A stretch of 64,000 nucleotides of DNA from Arthrobotrys musiformis (lineage: Eukaryota; Ascomycota; Orbiliomycetes; Orbiliales; Orbiliaceae): assembly GCA_036971715.1 (NCBI GenBank), contig JAVHJL010000003.1, positions 1,364,001 through 1,428,000 of the forward strand, given 5' to 3'. The position numbers and the translations under genes were made by a program. Of the stretch, positions 11,062 to 24,408 are shown piece after piece. Under the pieces are notes generated by a model, which did not search any database, had not been told where the DNA came from, and saw only the letters and a list, made by a program, of their open reading frames with translations. Position 1 is the first letter of the stretch. Each line of letters opens with the position of its first letter.

Positions 11062-11426
11062 GTATTCCTCGCTTTGTACATTACCCACATTTGCTAGTAT
11101 TTGGCGTGTAAACCCTCAGCTTTTAAGAGGTTCTAGGTTCTCCTTATAGTAGAAAGAGGAAATCAGAGAGAAAAAATACACTCTTGGTATATAAAAATAC
11201 AAAGGTACATACAATTACAAACAAAAAAACAAAGAGATATCCGTCTATTCTTAAACGCCTGTAAAAGCCCCCAAATAGACACTTTTTTTGGTCCATATAC
11301 CAGAGACTACCTGTGGTAATCAGCGGTATACGTAAAGATCCTCGTGCTATGCGTATCGTACAATCCTCCTCTTCTCTACCCTCATACTCCATTTATCATA
11401 TAGCTACACTCCCACCTCCAGCCCCT
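11062..11426. other. Intergenic: convergent 3' ends of NDUFA6 and RPC19
   Basis: AT-rich spacer with A and T runs (11150-11290). No gene supported. Confidence 0.5.
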
Positions 11427-11967
11427 CTACGCCGACTTCTCCGCCAAAACCCTCTGTTTTTCAGCAACAAACTTATCGGTAACGACATCGCAAAGATCCC
11501 GTAAGTCCGCAAGACCTTTAATCAAAGCGTCCTTCGCAGTAATCTCACCTAAGAACCCATTAACACCAACCCCCTCCATCAAACACCAGGGAAGTACGAA
11601 CCGTATGTCTGGATCCTCATATTCATCTTAGGCTCCGAGGGATGCGGGATCGAATAACCGCAGAACTCAACTTGCGGACTAACAAAACAAAAAAACCTAT
11701 TAGCACCAATTCCAAATAACGTATAGATGAAGATAATTACTTCTTCATGATAATCCACCGTAAGGCATTCCCCAGCGTATGATCCTCATTTTCGAACTGG
11801 AAGGAAGCGCAGGAATCATCGTCCGTTGCTGTGCCTAACATTATTATCTTGGCATTGTTTTCGTGGGTGAGGTCGAGGTAATCGTCATCGTCTGAGAGCT
11901 CGGAGGCGCCATTGTTTGATGCCGGGTAGGCTGGTGCGTCCGGGAGGGTTTCGTCGTGGTCTGCCAT
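11427..11967 (-). CDS. RPC19: RNA polymerases I and III subunit AC19 (RPAC2)
   Basis: Rpb11-like subunit shared by Pol I and Pol III, which dimerises with AC40 to start polymerase assembly in the nucleus. Three exons on the minus strand: 11967-11741, 11678-11602 and 11548-11427, giving 141 aa. The diagnostic block is FQFENEDHTLGNALRWIIMK, followed by NPQVEFCGYSIPHPSEPKMN and IQTYGEITAKDALIKGLADL. The N-terminal 50 residues are acidic and disordered, as in fungal homologues. Intron phases agree at both junctions. The protein is complete; no oddities noted. Confidence 0.94.
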
Positions 11968-12314
11968 TTTCTTTTATGTCGGGTGTTTTTTTTTGGTGAT
12001 AGAGGGTAGGTAGATTGGGAAGAAAGTTGCAGGGGGAGCTTTTGGTTTTGGCGGCGATATAAAATTTCTTGGGGCGCACTTTTTGGGGGCGGCTTAAACC
12101 CGACTGGGTCAACGTCGGTCAACACAAAAGTCCGAGTGTCATTTTGTAATTCCAGTTGGTCTCGATGCTAGATGTCTATAATTCCAAAGCTTAAAACCCA
12201 CACACCATAAAGACTCGATAAGACAAATAGGGAAAGCTTGGGAGTGAATATATATATTGAACGAAGCCAAAAATATCTACAAAGGCAATAAAGCTAGCAA
12301 TAGGGATGAAGGTT
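11968..12314. other. Intergenic: upstream of RPC19, downstream of COG1
   Basis: Both neighbours lie on the minus strand. It holds the RPC19 5' region, with a T-tract near 11982, and the COG1 3' UTR. No gene supported. Confidence 0.5.
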
Positions 12315-15113
12315 TTATATATCCAAAACACCCAAAAGAAGACTCGTCCTCCTCCAATAATCCTCTGCGGACCTTGACATTCTTTCTCGTTCGTCCGTTC
12401 CAATGGAAACCTAAAGGGTATTAACTCGTTAGCACTAGTAATATTTGAGAGGGAGTAGTTCCTCACCTTCTCTCTCGTACACTCGACAAATTCCCAGGAA
12501 AGCACCGTTGCGCTCTCCCGATTCTTGTCGTCTCCGCCCACATCCCGGCCCCCAACTGTCCGAAAGGCGTTATCTAGGTAGGTTGCGTCAAAGTAGGTTT
12601 GTAAAACTTGTTCCCGCTTTAGAGGGTTCGCTGGTGGCTGTTCTGTATCCGCCGCCTTCTCGCCCTTTGCGTCCCCTTCTTTTGTTTCACCATCATCAAC
12701 TGTTTCCTTCGTCTCTGTGCCGAGATCAGAAACCTTATTGGCTTGTTTCTCCGCCAATGCCAGTGATTCCTCCAATTCTTTCCATATCGACTTTGCAACA
12801 CTCCGCTTGAGCGTATCAGCCGCATCTCGAGACCATACATCCGAACCAATCTCATTCATCGACTGAACCAGAGCCCGAAGGAATTTAAACACCAGCGGTG
12901 ACGGCTGGATAGGAAGTTTCGGCGACCCCTCCCACAAAGTATCAAACGAAACATCAGAATCCCACTTCCGTTTCGAAAGATCCTTTCCGAACCCACGTAA
13001 TGCTTTCTTCGCCACACCATTGGCGAGGAAATTGTAGAGTCGACTTGTGATATCCTTGCCGAACCAAGTTAGGTCTATGATAGTTGTGGTTTCATGTTGT
13101 GGGGATGTATTCCTGATGAGGGTTATGAACCTAAGAGCTATGCAGGCGTTTTCAATGGGCTGCGGCGACTCTGTTTCTTCATCTCCTTGTCGCATTCCAT
13201 CTACAAGAGTCGATAAGTTCGTTTGCAGAAGCCGGTATCCTTCTAATAGTCCCTCGGAGTATGTGGAAAGTAAAGATTGAGTATCCTTATTATTCATCTC
13301 CTTCAAACTTTCCGGGGCATCAACATCATCATCTTCATCGTCGTTGTCTGGATCCCAATCTTTTTCTTCAGCCATTTTTTTGATATGGCCGTAGTTGCTA
13401 GTAATATTTGAAACCCACTTAGTGTGCTTGAGCCGAATAGGCCGAAGGCCAGACTGGTCGCTATGATTGACGGCGCGAACCATAGCTTTCAAGTTTCTTC
13501 CACCTTTGGCACTTTCAAAGGATGATAACATATTCGTCCACGAGACAGGCTCTATATCCCTGTTAGTATGCATTAAAAATGGAAAAAAATACCAAATATC
13601 GACTCATACCCCTCTTCCTAGCAGTACGATTGTCCGCAAGCAGCGTGGACAACTCCGAGCCGAGAATGCCTATCGCGCCGATATCCCCATTCAAAACCTC
13701 GCGGATCCTTGTATTCACAATTTCCCGAATCTTACTGAGGGACTGGTTCAAATCTTCGCTCTTAAGATCCGACGTCCTCCCCATAACCCCCCTACTCGCA
13801 GTAAGAATGTTGTGCCTGATTTGAACTAGACTCTCGACTTTATTGACCACCTTAACGGCCTTTTCCAATCCATCGAAGATAGCTCGTAGGGTTGTTCCAA
13901 GCTTGCTCGATATCTCGGCCTTGCAACTATCATTACTCAAGTCGTCAGTCTTAAGCCAGGGCGTATACTTGCGGATACTCTCGCTAATCCAATTACCATG
14001 AACCGCCATATTGAGTTCCATGATATCACTAATAGCAGGCTCTTGGAACAAAGGCTTGATCTTCAAGGTGGTCAGTGTGTCCGAAAGCCTCCGAGGAAAT
14101 AATTGCGTCGACAATCGCAAATTTTCATTCACGAGTCGTATCGCCTCAAGGATGGTTTCCGCAGACACTGTATCCTGCCTGAGAAGGCTGATGACAGCAT
14201 TCAAACGAAGGTTTTGGAAATACAAAAACGTATCCGATGCCGACGAAGATGTTATTAGAGAATATGCCCCAAGGCATTGTAGGATCTTGCTCGAATCGGC
14301 ATCCAACTGGCATAATTCATGTTCTAGATCACGTAAAATTGTGACCCGGAGATTCGAGAGTTGGCGCTCTAGTGATATGATAAATGGCGATTTTATCTGG
14401 ACAAAGGATTTAAGTGAGCCGCGGGCCGTCGTAAACCCTTGTAGAGAGAGGCCTCACCTTCTCCGAAACAGACCTTCTCAAAAGTCTGGCAAGGATATAT
14501 AATTTAGCTGCAACCAGCGGTGATTTGTCGCGTGTCAACGTGCGAGATATTGCGACGGGGCAATTTGAAAGAACTGCGAGCTCCGCGGCTGTCACACGGT
14601 TCTTTCTATCTAGCTTCCGACGAAGTAAATAACGGCATATCAGTTTCACTCTTACTCTCTACCATATTTTTGATTCGGAAAGACTGTTTCTTTTGTCCTA
14701 ACCTTTGTTGTCCTCATTTTCTTTCATAGCAACGGCATTTGCCGCTTTTTTCTGCAGCGACCCGTAATTGCACTGCTTCGAGGCTTGGGAAAGGTGGGAC
14801 TCGACTCGCTGGATTGAATCATTCATTTCTATGATCCTCTCAGCCGTCTTCAACAAATCTCGGTAACTCTCACTGTAAGAAGTATATTCAAAGTCATATT
14901 GTTTTATTAGATTTCCCGCGGACCCGCATAAGAAAAAGAGAAGCAAACTTGTGAGGGGGGGTTCAATTGGCGCTCGTACCCGACCAGCGCCCGAAGTCCT
15001 TCCTTCTTCTCCTGCAAAGCGACGCGTAGCTGCTTCTCCATCCCTCGGACGGAAACCACGGGATGTTGGAATGCATCCTCCCATTTCTCCAACTTGAGTG
15101 CGTCGGCCGCCAT
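12315..15113 (-). CDS. COG1: Conserved oligomeric Golgi complex subunit 1
   Basis: Lobe A subunit of the COG tether, which directs retrograde vesicles within the Golgi. Six exons: 15113-14980, 14872-14703, about 14648-14458, 14396-13610, 13551-12467 and 12410-12315, giving about 820 aa. The N terminus has the Cog1/Vps51 pattern: KQLRVALQEKKEGLRALVGE, then SYRDLLKTAERIIEMNDSIQ. Next come LYILARLLRRS and, late in the protein, SVAKSIWKELEESLA and REQVLQTYFDATYLDNAF. The intron before exon 5 has a perfect TACTAAC branch point immediately before a CAG; the downstream ATAG acceptor (13552) is required for frame. The acceptor of exon 3 is uncertain (two candidates, 14648 or 14654). Divergent from TDP1. 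Confidence 0.85.
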
Positions 15114-15702
15114 GGCTACGGGAGCAACTTTCTTTCTTTTCCCAAGTAACTTTCAGGGATCTTGTTCTTCCCAGGACAAGCAGGTTCCCGCTTTTTAAAT
15201 TCGGACGAAAAAGAAATCCCGCCGGGGTTTTCTAGTTCACGGATATTGTAATTTTTCCCTGCTGGATGTTAGTGAGGTTCTGGAACGAACTCGCAAGCGG
15301 GCGGGGGAAAACTGACCACGTAATTTCAAGGCTCGGCTGATGTATGCAGGTACAGATGAAGTCAATCGAGAGAGCAAGCCCGAGAGTACAAGCTGGAGCT
15401 TAGAAAGAGGTAACTGACCCCTGCAAGACCGCTCCAGCCAGTCAGGGACACTTTGCTGAGCTTGCGCTGGGGGACGAGGAAAAGAAGGTTAGATCATGCG
15501 GGTGGATGTCCAAAGTGGGATTCCACATCAAGCAAACGCGCAACGTCCCGGCAACCAGCACAACACGTCTGTGATAATTCTAAGGAAACAAGCATATACA
15601 TCGTATCTGCACTGCACCACATCAAACTATCTACAATACGAATCGCATAGGTTTAGGACTCAGGCCACACAGTGACAGGCTTGAGCTACGATACGAAGAA
15701 GG
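15114..15702. promoter_or_regulatory. Divergent promoter region of COG1 and TDP1
   Basis: 589 bp between divergent start codons. No clear TATA box. Only short open frames (15453-15650) without family resemblance are present. It should hold both promoters. Confidence 0.45.
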
Positions 15703-18516
15703 ATGGCAGACGACTACGATGCGGATCTGGCAGAAGCAATCAGGCTCTCATTGATGGATCAGGGAGACTCTGACGCACTGGCAACAATAACAAAGCCAAC
15801 TCGCATTAAGGAAGAAGAGATTGAACAGCCTATCATCATACTAGACGATAGCGACGATGATTTCAAGGACGATAAATCTTTGGTCAAAAAGGTCAATGAC
15901 AAGCTTTCAATACTTCAATTCAAGATTATTAACATACTACAACTACCAATAGGTTATCAAAAAGGAGGAGGAGCCAGAGCAAGAACGAAGCAAAGGAAAG
16001 ACTAAAGCAATCAAGAAAGAAAATGCCACAATCAAGAAGGAGAATGTCCAAGACGAAAAACAGAAGCTGTCGGGACTCTTGGGGTTGAACAGAGCCCAGA
16101 TGGAGCGAGAGCGTTTGGCGAGGCTGAAACGAAAGACACCAGATGATAGCTATGAGCCGCAAGCTAAACATTCAAAGTCACTGGCGACACACGAGCTGAA
16201 AGTCAAGAAGGAAGTCAAGAAGGAGGAACCGACGGAACAACCTGTGGCGGGGCCAAGTAGTAGCGGAAGAGGACCCTTCATGACTTTGCGTGACTTGCAA
16301 CAAAGGGTAACCAATTACGTTCCACGAGCCACCCAATATCGCGACGGCATCGTCAAGAAGACATATATCCAAGGAGTCGCACGTACGCCTGATGATATTA
16401 CTATCGAGGAAGTACTTCAGAAGGTCAGATCATAAGAGCTCTCTCCCAAATTCGGATCACCGGCATAATTACTATATGATGCTAATGCCGTCTGACGGGT
16501 TGAACAGGACACCCTGCAAACTGCTGTCCTCTCAGCATACCAATGGGACTTCCTCTGGGTTCTAGGGAAGATCAAGACCGGGGAATGCGACCTTGTGCTA
16601 GTACTCCATGCAAAGGAGGACGAACTGGTGCGTACATACCAACTGATCTGATCTTTCGTATCTGCAACAAACCAAATGCAACGGCCTTAGGGGAGGGACT
16701 GACGCATTTGGATAATTTCCAGGTTGACCATTATCGGAGAAACCTGTGTAACATCCCACGAACACGTCTCTGTTTCCCAGACATGTCCGGGAATGTTAAT
16801 ATTATGCATTCGAAACTGCAACTTTTGTTCCATCTCACTCATTTACGGGTAGTGGTTCCAACAGCCAATCTTACATCCTATGATTGGGGAGAGGCAACCG
16901 GGACAGGTAGCAGGGAGGGTGTCATGGAGAATGTTCGTGATATCTTCTTGAGTAATGTGTCACCCAGGGTTTGAAGCCGATCTGACTCAGTGTCATACAG
17001 AGCGTATTCATCATCGATTTTCCAGAATTACCAAAAACTTCGACGCAAGGATCGACTAATCCTTCACACACCCCTTTCTCAAAAAACCTCCTACATTTTT
17101 GCAGGGCGAAGGGGATGCCGTGTAAGTCACTTTGGACACTCTGTTAGTTTCATGCTCAGCTTCGAAGGCTTACAACCGCATATTCTAGCCGATATCATAT
17201 CAAAGGTCGACCAGGTCTACGACTTTACCCGAAGTCAACGGCTGGGTTTCGTTTACAGTATCGGGGGCTCACATAATGGAGACGAAGCACTCAGAAATGG
17301 GGTGTGTGGATTAGCCTCTGCTGTCAGGGATTTGGGGTTAAAGACCCGAAAGCGAGTGGAGGTCGACTACGTCGTAAGTCTATAATCGCGCTTTGTAATA
17401 GTCCATGTGTCGACGGTACATATCGCTTATCTGCTCCCAGACCTCGTCTCTAGGAAGTTTAAATAAAGAGTTTCTACTAAGGATTTATCGCGCTCTTCAC
17501 GGTACGATCCGATCTTGCATTAGTATCAAGTTTACTAGGACTAAGACAAACTTTGATTAATAGGCGACGAAGGGAAGAAATCCGTCCAGAATATTCCTAA
17601 AAAGTATAGCGGCCGCCAAGTAACAGCACCGGAGGACGAAAGTACGGATTCGGAGACAGATGAAGATGAGAGCGATGACAGTGTCTGGCGAGACATTCGG
17701 AGTTCCATGCGAATATACTTTCCGTCTCGCCGTACCGTCACAACAAGCAAAGGCGGGATTGAGGCAAGTATGCGTGTTTTTTTTTTTTGACATATGCAGC
17801 TAACCGACCTCGCTAATGCGCAACATATTCTTGTAGAACGGTGGTACAATATGTTTTCAACGACAGGTACGTACTGATATGCTTGAGGGTTATACATTCT
17901 ACCCCTGTTGGGTGAGCGACGCTCATGTGATATCAAAAAAATCATTCATCTAGTGGTTTAACGGCTCGAAATTCCCACAATCGTTGCTGCATGATTGCCA
18001 GAGCGTTCGTCGAGGGATGCTCATGCATAACAAGGTAGGGGTTTATCGTACTAAATTGTGTGATATCACGTAAATGGACGGTATTTTAACCTGGAATCTA
18101 GATCATATTTGTTCGGTTTTCACGGCCTCGTGGAAACAATATTGGCTGGGCATACGTTGGTAAGGCCAATCTGTCTCTTACATTCCCCAACTCCGCCCCA
18201 CGAGGCTTATAACTGATCCGGCATTGATTGACGCCGTGCAGGTTCTCACAATCTTAGCGAAAGCGCATGGGGTAAATTAGTATGGGATCGATCACTGAAA
18301 GATTTCAAGATGTCTAATCGTAATTGGGAGTGTGGTGTTATCGTGCCCGTGCCCCTTCCTGACGAACAGGCGGGCAGTCGCGGACCTGAATCATCGACGC
18401 CGGATATGGGCGTTTTCGCGGACGTCGTCCCAGTGCCTATGTCGGTCCCGTCTGCGGTTCTCTCGACGGCAGACAACCCACCATGGTATTTCGGCGACTT
18501 ACGTGGGGATCTGTGA
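15703..18516 (+). CDS. TDP1: Tyrosyl-DNA phosphodiesterase 1 (fungal type, with UIM)
   Basis: Removes topoisomerase I peptides from DNA 3' ends in the nucleus. Exons that fit: 15703-15891, 15953-16423, 16508-16627, 16723-16932, 17001-17121, 17189-17373, 17441-17501, 17564 to about 17771, 17837 to about 17866, then TGGFN-type sequence from 17954, one from 18102, and the last to 18516. The N terminus DADLAEAIRLSL looks like a ubiquitin-interacting motif, then Lys/Glu-rich disorder. The first catalytic HxK is in NIMHSKLQLLF; the second in MLMHNKIIF. GSHNLSESAWGK and NWECGVIVP are family hallmarks near the C terminus. The exon 8/9 junction is unsatisfactory: the good GTATGC donor breaks frame, and only a weak GTTTTT donor keeps NGGTICFQ in frame. 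Confidence 0.9.
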
Positions 18517-19934
18517 ACAGTGGTGGTTACGACCGTTTATCCTCCCTTCTGGTGATAAGAAGCTGGGGTGGAGAGTGCAGTCTAACCTGAATAAATTTAA
18601 GGTTCGGTGAGTTGTCCTTACCTCTTCATGCACGAACCTGGTCCACGGTCACCTAGATTATGCAGCCAAACAAAACGGTTGTTATGGGCAGCAGGCAAAA
18701 AGGGCGAGGGAAGTCTAAGTGGTCGTTCCCAATGTCTTTTTTTTTTTTTACCGTTGAGCTGCACCGGTACGGACAGAAAATTATTATATTGGTTCCCTTT
18801 TTTGCCCGTTACATCATTTCCGTTGCCCCTCTTTGGAAGAACTGTACTATATTAGTGATGAATAAGCATGTACTTTAGAAGCAATGCCCGCACCGCAAAG
18901 ACGTAATCCAGAGGAGTCTAGATGTGATCGTCATCACTTCACCCGTTGGGAAATTTTTGAGCAGAAAGAGGAACTCATAGCGAGGATGCCGCTCCTGCAG
19001 GTGTATACAATGCAAGGGATTCCTCTTTTTTTTTTTTTTTTTTTTCGCTTCCCCCACTTGCATTAGATATTGGGCTGAAAAGAAGACCAAAAAAAAAGTC
19101 TGCGTATAGACACATGTATTTTCGGGGACAATTTCCATTCTCCTTTCAGAGGATATTCTTGCCCTTTACCCCCCCGGTTCGCCGTCATTCGAATTCTCTT
19201 TAGTCATTATCATAGGAGAGGGGGAAAAGGCCCCGGGGCCACTCCTGACGACGACGTTAAAAAAGAATTAATTGCTCAACAATAACGAACTGGAGACTTT
19301 CTGGATATCCCCGTCCATGTAGATGAAGCAGCTAGTTCATTTTTTGATTTTCCAGCGATCGAGCGAGTTCGAATGGAAACATCTCGGCCGGCGCTAAGTT
19401 CATGCCTGTTTGAGAAGACATGATGGACAGATATCGGTGATTCTGTTGTCGTTTGAGCTAGAACTAGGAGTAAGCAGTTGATACCGGATGGAGATGAGGA
19501 ATAGAACAAAAAAAAGGGTATCAGTTGCGGTTGGTGATGCAAGATGCATGATTGATGCTCGGACTATGGAATGTGCCCGGCTTGGGGGATTTTAACAGAC
19601 GACGGCGTATTAAACCGGGCTTGCCGTGCAATATGCAATATTAATGCAACGCCGAGGCATTTTGGAATGTTCTTTTCCCACGTTCTGATTGTTGGATATC
19701 GTGAACTCCAGCTCCTGCCGCCCAGTTAGTATAATGGCAAGGTCCACCAAAATTTGATATATCAATATGTTGGCTCTGTTAATGTTTGTCTCTGCTCGAT
19801 CAGATTGTTAGGTGAAATGAGAGATCGATGGAGGTCATGTACTAAGAGGTAGCTTCGTATGCAGTGCGTTGATTGTTGAAGATTTAGGGCCATTAACCGC
19901 CAATGCTTTAGTTTCAAGCCTAGTACCGAGGCAT

Positions 19935-19952
19935 CTTAGCTTGGAAGCTAAG
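19935..19952. repeat. Perfect 8-bp inverted repeat, 2-nt loop
   Basis: CTTAGCTT-GG-AAGCTAAG. It could be a protein-binding palindrome or a small hairpin in a transcript. Confidence 0.6.
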
Positions 19953-20420
19953 GTATCCCGCTACTGAGCTTCACCATCATAGCTTATGCCTAATTGGTTT
20001 TGGGGGTTTCGCTGACGCTCACGGTTAGTATTCGGAGCCACCGGCAGTACATGTGAGCTTCTAGAGCGTCTTTCCCCACCCAACTTGGCTTCTTGAAGAG
20101 GGTCTGTGGCGGCCTTGAACGACGGAGCAAAAAAAAAAGCTGGAGAAAAGAACCGCAGCTCGGCCTCACAGACCACAAATTATTCAGCGTAAGCCAATCA
20201 AGGTTCCCGGATGCTATTGGGCTTGCAGAATCGCATTGGTTTCGAAGTTTGCAATATGTTTCCTTCGCGAAAAATTGCGATTCGAGTTTCCAGTCGCGGC
20301 CTAAAACTGCAAGCCATGTCCTCCTTTAGTATACTTAGCATGGCGGAGTACCCTTTCCACCTATCGAAATGAGTCTCCCATGGTTTTAGGGCTGGGCCGG
20401 GTCGCTCTGACCCAAGGCAA

Positions 20421-20435
20421 CTAAGGTAACCTTAG
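20421..20435. repeat. Perfect 6-bp inverted repeat
   Basis: CTAAGG-TAA-CCTTAG, lying 8 bp after another short hairpin, GGGTC-GCTCT-GACCC (20399-20413). Confidence 0.5.
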
Positions 20436-21241
20436 CCCATGGTTATGCCGACTCCTGCGAAAACCACGGGCGAGTGAATGTGCGTATGTAAGACCACCAA
20501 AAGATGCAAGCAAATCAAAAGGAGTATGAGCGAGGGAGCGGAAAGCGGACAACCTCTATCTCGTCATATCGCATTGGTGAATCAGAAAGCAGTTAGCCGC
20601 TGTTAACGTTAGCATGTCTCCAACAAGAAAGAAGGCCGTAGTTTCTAGATCAGCCTGTGCTGAGGCTGTGCCCCATGTTGCATATAACATCTAAACCCGA
20701 GTATACAAGTGTACCGGTCTACGGAGGACCGGAGATGCATATCGAGCGTCTGGTGACCTTCAACTTGTATCTGGTTGGTTTCTTTCTGAAGGAGGGGTCC
20801 ATGGCCAGTCTGCATCTGCATTGTTTAAAGGTCCTGCCAAGGTCAGGGCGGTCAAGGATTCGCTTGGGTAATAGTTCCATGCAAAGTGCAAGCTGAGCCG
20901 ATTGATCGCGGTGGAAATGGAAATTGCTCAACTGTTGCTGAACCAAGTTTTCGGGTTCCGAAAAAGAAGTTAACATGTAACGGGTAAGCCCTGCTCGACT
21001 ACACCCTCAGGAAAAATTAGGAGGGACTGGAGCTAACCAAGAAGTTTGACATTGCTGTTTTTAGTCGACCATGCCTGGCCATGGCCTGGGGTTTGGACGA
21101 CAAGGAGCATGGAATGTTCCGTTTGGTCAGTGCTGAACCTGGCTTACTGGCCAACGGGGCGCTGGGATATCACAGCTCAAAACCACAGATTCATGGCATG
21201 ACCTCGAGGGTTCGTAACGCGTTAACGTCGTATGACTAGGT

Positions 21242-21263
21242 AGCCATATTGGCAAATATGGCT
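21242..21263. repeat. Perfect 9-bp inverted repeat, 4-nt spacer
   Basis: AGCCATATT-GGCA-AATATGGCT. An A/T-rich core between GC ends, like a dimeric transcription-factor site. Confidence 0.6.
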
Positions 21264-21316
21264 GTCAGAGATTACCAATATCAAGATCACCCACCTGATA
21301 CAATAGCTGATGCATG

Positions 21317-21330
21317 ATATAGCGCTATAT
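21317..21330. repeat. 14-bp perfect palindrome
   Basis: ATATAGCGCTATAT, 53 bp beyond the preceding inverted repeat. Confidence 0.6.
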
Positions 21331-24300
21331 TGCCTTAGAATACGAAATCAGCCAAAGTTTTGAGCTTGCCGGTGGAGACAAGCAAGTGCGAGCATCAGAA
21401 ACCTCAAAATTTGTCGGCTTGGGATAGTGTGCATGTGTGCACATCCAACGTAGCCTCACAGGATATGTGTGCATTGGTCGCTGCACTGTCTCATAACTAC
21501 ATCGATCATGATTTGATCTTGGGACCAGCCGGACTTTACCCTGGGATGCAGCTAGTCGATGACCACGATTCGAGCCGCAGGGGAAAAAAAAAAAAAAAAA
21601 AAAAAATAAGTCGATACCGGGCCCCATAGCCATAGTGGAGAACTTGTCGGCAAAAAAAGTAAAAGCGTGTATTTAAGGATGGATAGTATTAGTGCCATGG
21701 ATCCAATGCCGTTACACTGGCTCATTTCGAGAACCGTAGAAGGTCGCAGTCGGATTTTATTTTTAATTTTTCGCAAATGTGAACCCGTCGGTGTAAATGC
21801 ATGCACGAAATACTTCCCAAATTTTCCGCACACATGGCTAGAATAAGAAAAACGAAAAACTGATAATAGATGGGTATTTTTTTTGCTTTCCTGCGGCATG
21901 GGAAAGTGCATCAGAACCACGGCGCTCTTTTTTTTTGTTCCTTTCCAGAACTTTACTCTTTCGATTCTTGGTCTCGCTCAAATCGATCTGGCACTAACTG
22001 TTCTAGGAAAAATCACAAATATCTAATACGCAAGACTTTAAGACAATCGTACAAAAAAGAAATGGTAGGCTCCGCTGACTCGAGATAATCGCGCCCTTGA
22101 GTCATGGGACTACTGTCCGGCGGAGCCCGAGATTCCGTCCTCCTGCGGTCAGTGTGCAGAATTTTTGAGGCGATTTGGTGGCAAGAATTGCGGCATCCCT
22201 CTGCAGCTTTGGCTGTGTCCTTCTCCCTACAGCATCGCCCAGGCCAATGGCTGTAGAATTCGTGGTCTCAGGCGGAAGGAGCGTTGCTTTAAGGCCAGAA
22301 CTATCGTGCTAGTTAACTGTCCGCTGGTTGAAGGGTGCATAGAATGAGAAAGAAGGTCAAGGGGATTCTACCGAAATAAATTTTGATTAGCGAGCCGCTC
22401 GCTCCAGTCGCCACGCTAGCCTAGGCCGTTTCGCTGGGACCATCGTAGATTATTATCAAAAAAGACGACTCTACGGAGTATGTATCATCCCACGGGTCAA
22501 TTTCAGGTAGCCAGGCGTTTCGTCCACTGCACACGCAAATACACTAAAAGCCAAAACCAAAAGCCCCTGAGCAATGTGGAGTTGATCGAATGGTCGGCAG
22601 AGGTTGAGATTGGCCGTGTCGGAAATGATGGCATCCATATCAAACCACATCCAGGCATGTTTCCCTTCATCTCCGAGACATTTAGCGGTTCGGAAGCTCG
22701 ATCGAAGGCATAGGTTCCGCTGTTATTACCACATGGCAATCCAGCCCGTGGGAACCTCCAAAGTCGGCGAATAAGCGATAACGGTACCAGTCCTTGGGGA
22801 TCAAATCAAGACCCAAATCAGAGGTAGAATTATCCCTTTGTCGGTGCCACTGGCATGGAGGCGTCGTGGTGCGAGAGCGCCACCTATTAAGGCAAGATGG
22901 TGGATGCGAAAGATGAGACACCAGTATTCCTTGTTTTGACCCAAGAACTCGTGAGGATGTCGCCCTAGCCTGGCCTGGGAATTGGGTTGGTGCAGATTTT
23001 TTCCTCGCCGCGGAATTAACCGATAGGATTGGTGAAAGGATTTTGATTGTATCGGAACATTTTCTCTTTCTTTCTGTTGGGTTACAGGATGCATGATTCG
23101 TCAATTAAAATCCTGGTTCGGCAGGAAGGAATGCCACCATCTGCACTTCTGCGATTTGGCTGTCTCGCCGTGCATGCCTTCCGACGAGTTATAGAGTCCG
23201 AGCCTAAAACATCTGCACTGTATGTAATGGTATTTTTTTTCTTTTCCATTCACGATTAGGGATATTTTTCTCTCTCTCAGACAAGTGATACAAGCAAACT
23301 GTTAAATTGATGGTTGTTGTCTTGAAAGGGAACTGGCGGCTGGAACGAACAATGCGCATCATTTTGAGGTTTCTCACCGTGGCAGGTGTTTTTTCCAACC
23401 AAACCCATCCGAGGCTCGGGGCAAAAAAACAGGGAATGCCTTGGCGAAGGAAAGGCGACCATACACCATTGCTGTTTCCTGAGGTTTAGCGGGTAGACTG
23501 GTTAGCTTGCAGCCACAATGCGGGCTCGAGTATCCATTTCCACTGTGTTGAACAAGAGGTAGGATATGGCGATGCTGAGGTTGGGATGAGTTAATGTTGA
23601 CCAAGTCCCACCGCCCGCCACCCGTCGCCCGTCGTATCAATGCTGCCTAAGCTTGTTTCCTGGGTGGATATGTAGAGATAGTTAAAAATGAGAGGTTGTC
23701 AATGCGCCCTATCAAACAGACATGAAGAACATGTGGCCCATATCGCCCGTCTCGAACATCTCCGTGTTAAATTGGCCGATCCAAGTCCCGAGAACGGTTT
23801 CAGCGTAAAAAGCAAATATGCATTAAAGTCAAGAAAGAGTTAAGGCATCGGCTGGGCGTGGGCGTCGTAAGTGTAAGGCATGTATGTAATGTACCAGCCC
23901 AGTAGCAACGGAGAGGTCGAACAAAGAGAGGGAAGGGAAGGAGGGAAGGGGAAAGGGTGTTTGGGACAATGGGGAATCAAAATGAAATGTTAGGCTGAGA
24001 GGTGGAGTGCTTGCTTGACCGATCGAGACTGCAGCGCAGCGCAAGTGCGGACGCGGAGGGAACCCAGGGTAGTGGGCAAGTAGGCCCGGCGAAAGTGACT
24101 GCTCAGGGCAGAAAGGCAGCAGCAAGTCGGCGGTAGAAAATAGCCAATTTCAAAGAATATTGGGAGAAAAAAGAAAGGAAGAAAAGGGGACGATCTGAAT
24201 TGTGACTTTACCTACGTATTAGCACTGCTCCGAGCTAGCTACCTGCACACAAGACAAGTTAGAATAAGTTAGCGGTACAGACGTATAAAAGATTTAGTAG

Positions 24301-24357
24301 GCGGGATCGCTTCTCATTAGCTACGTTCTTCAAGGGAAGTGGCAGCGCAGCAAGTCC

Positions 24358-24408
24358 GGGTTCAGGTTCGGGTTCAAGTTCGGGTTCAATTTGAGGTTCA
24401 GGTTCAAG
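24358..24408 (+). repeat. Degenerate GGTTCA/GGTTCG hexamer array
   Basis: About eight imperfect six-base units built on GGTTC(A/G). It is not the telomeric TTAGGG type. Confidence 0.6.

Noticed and set aside
19718..19745. A-box-like TAGTATAATGG suggesting a tRNA promoter
   Set aside because: No B box follows at a suitable distance and no cloverleaf could be formed.
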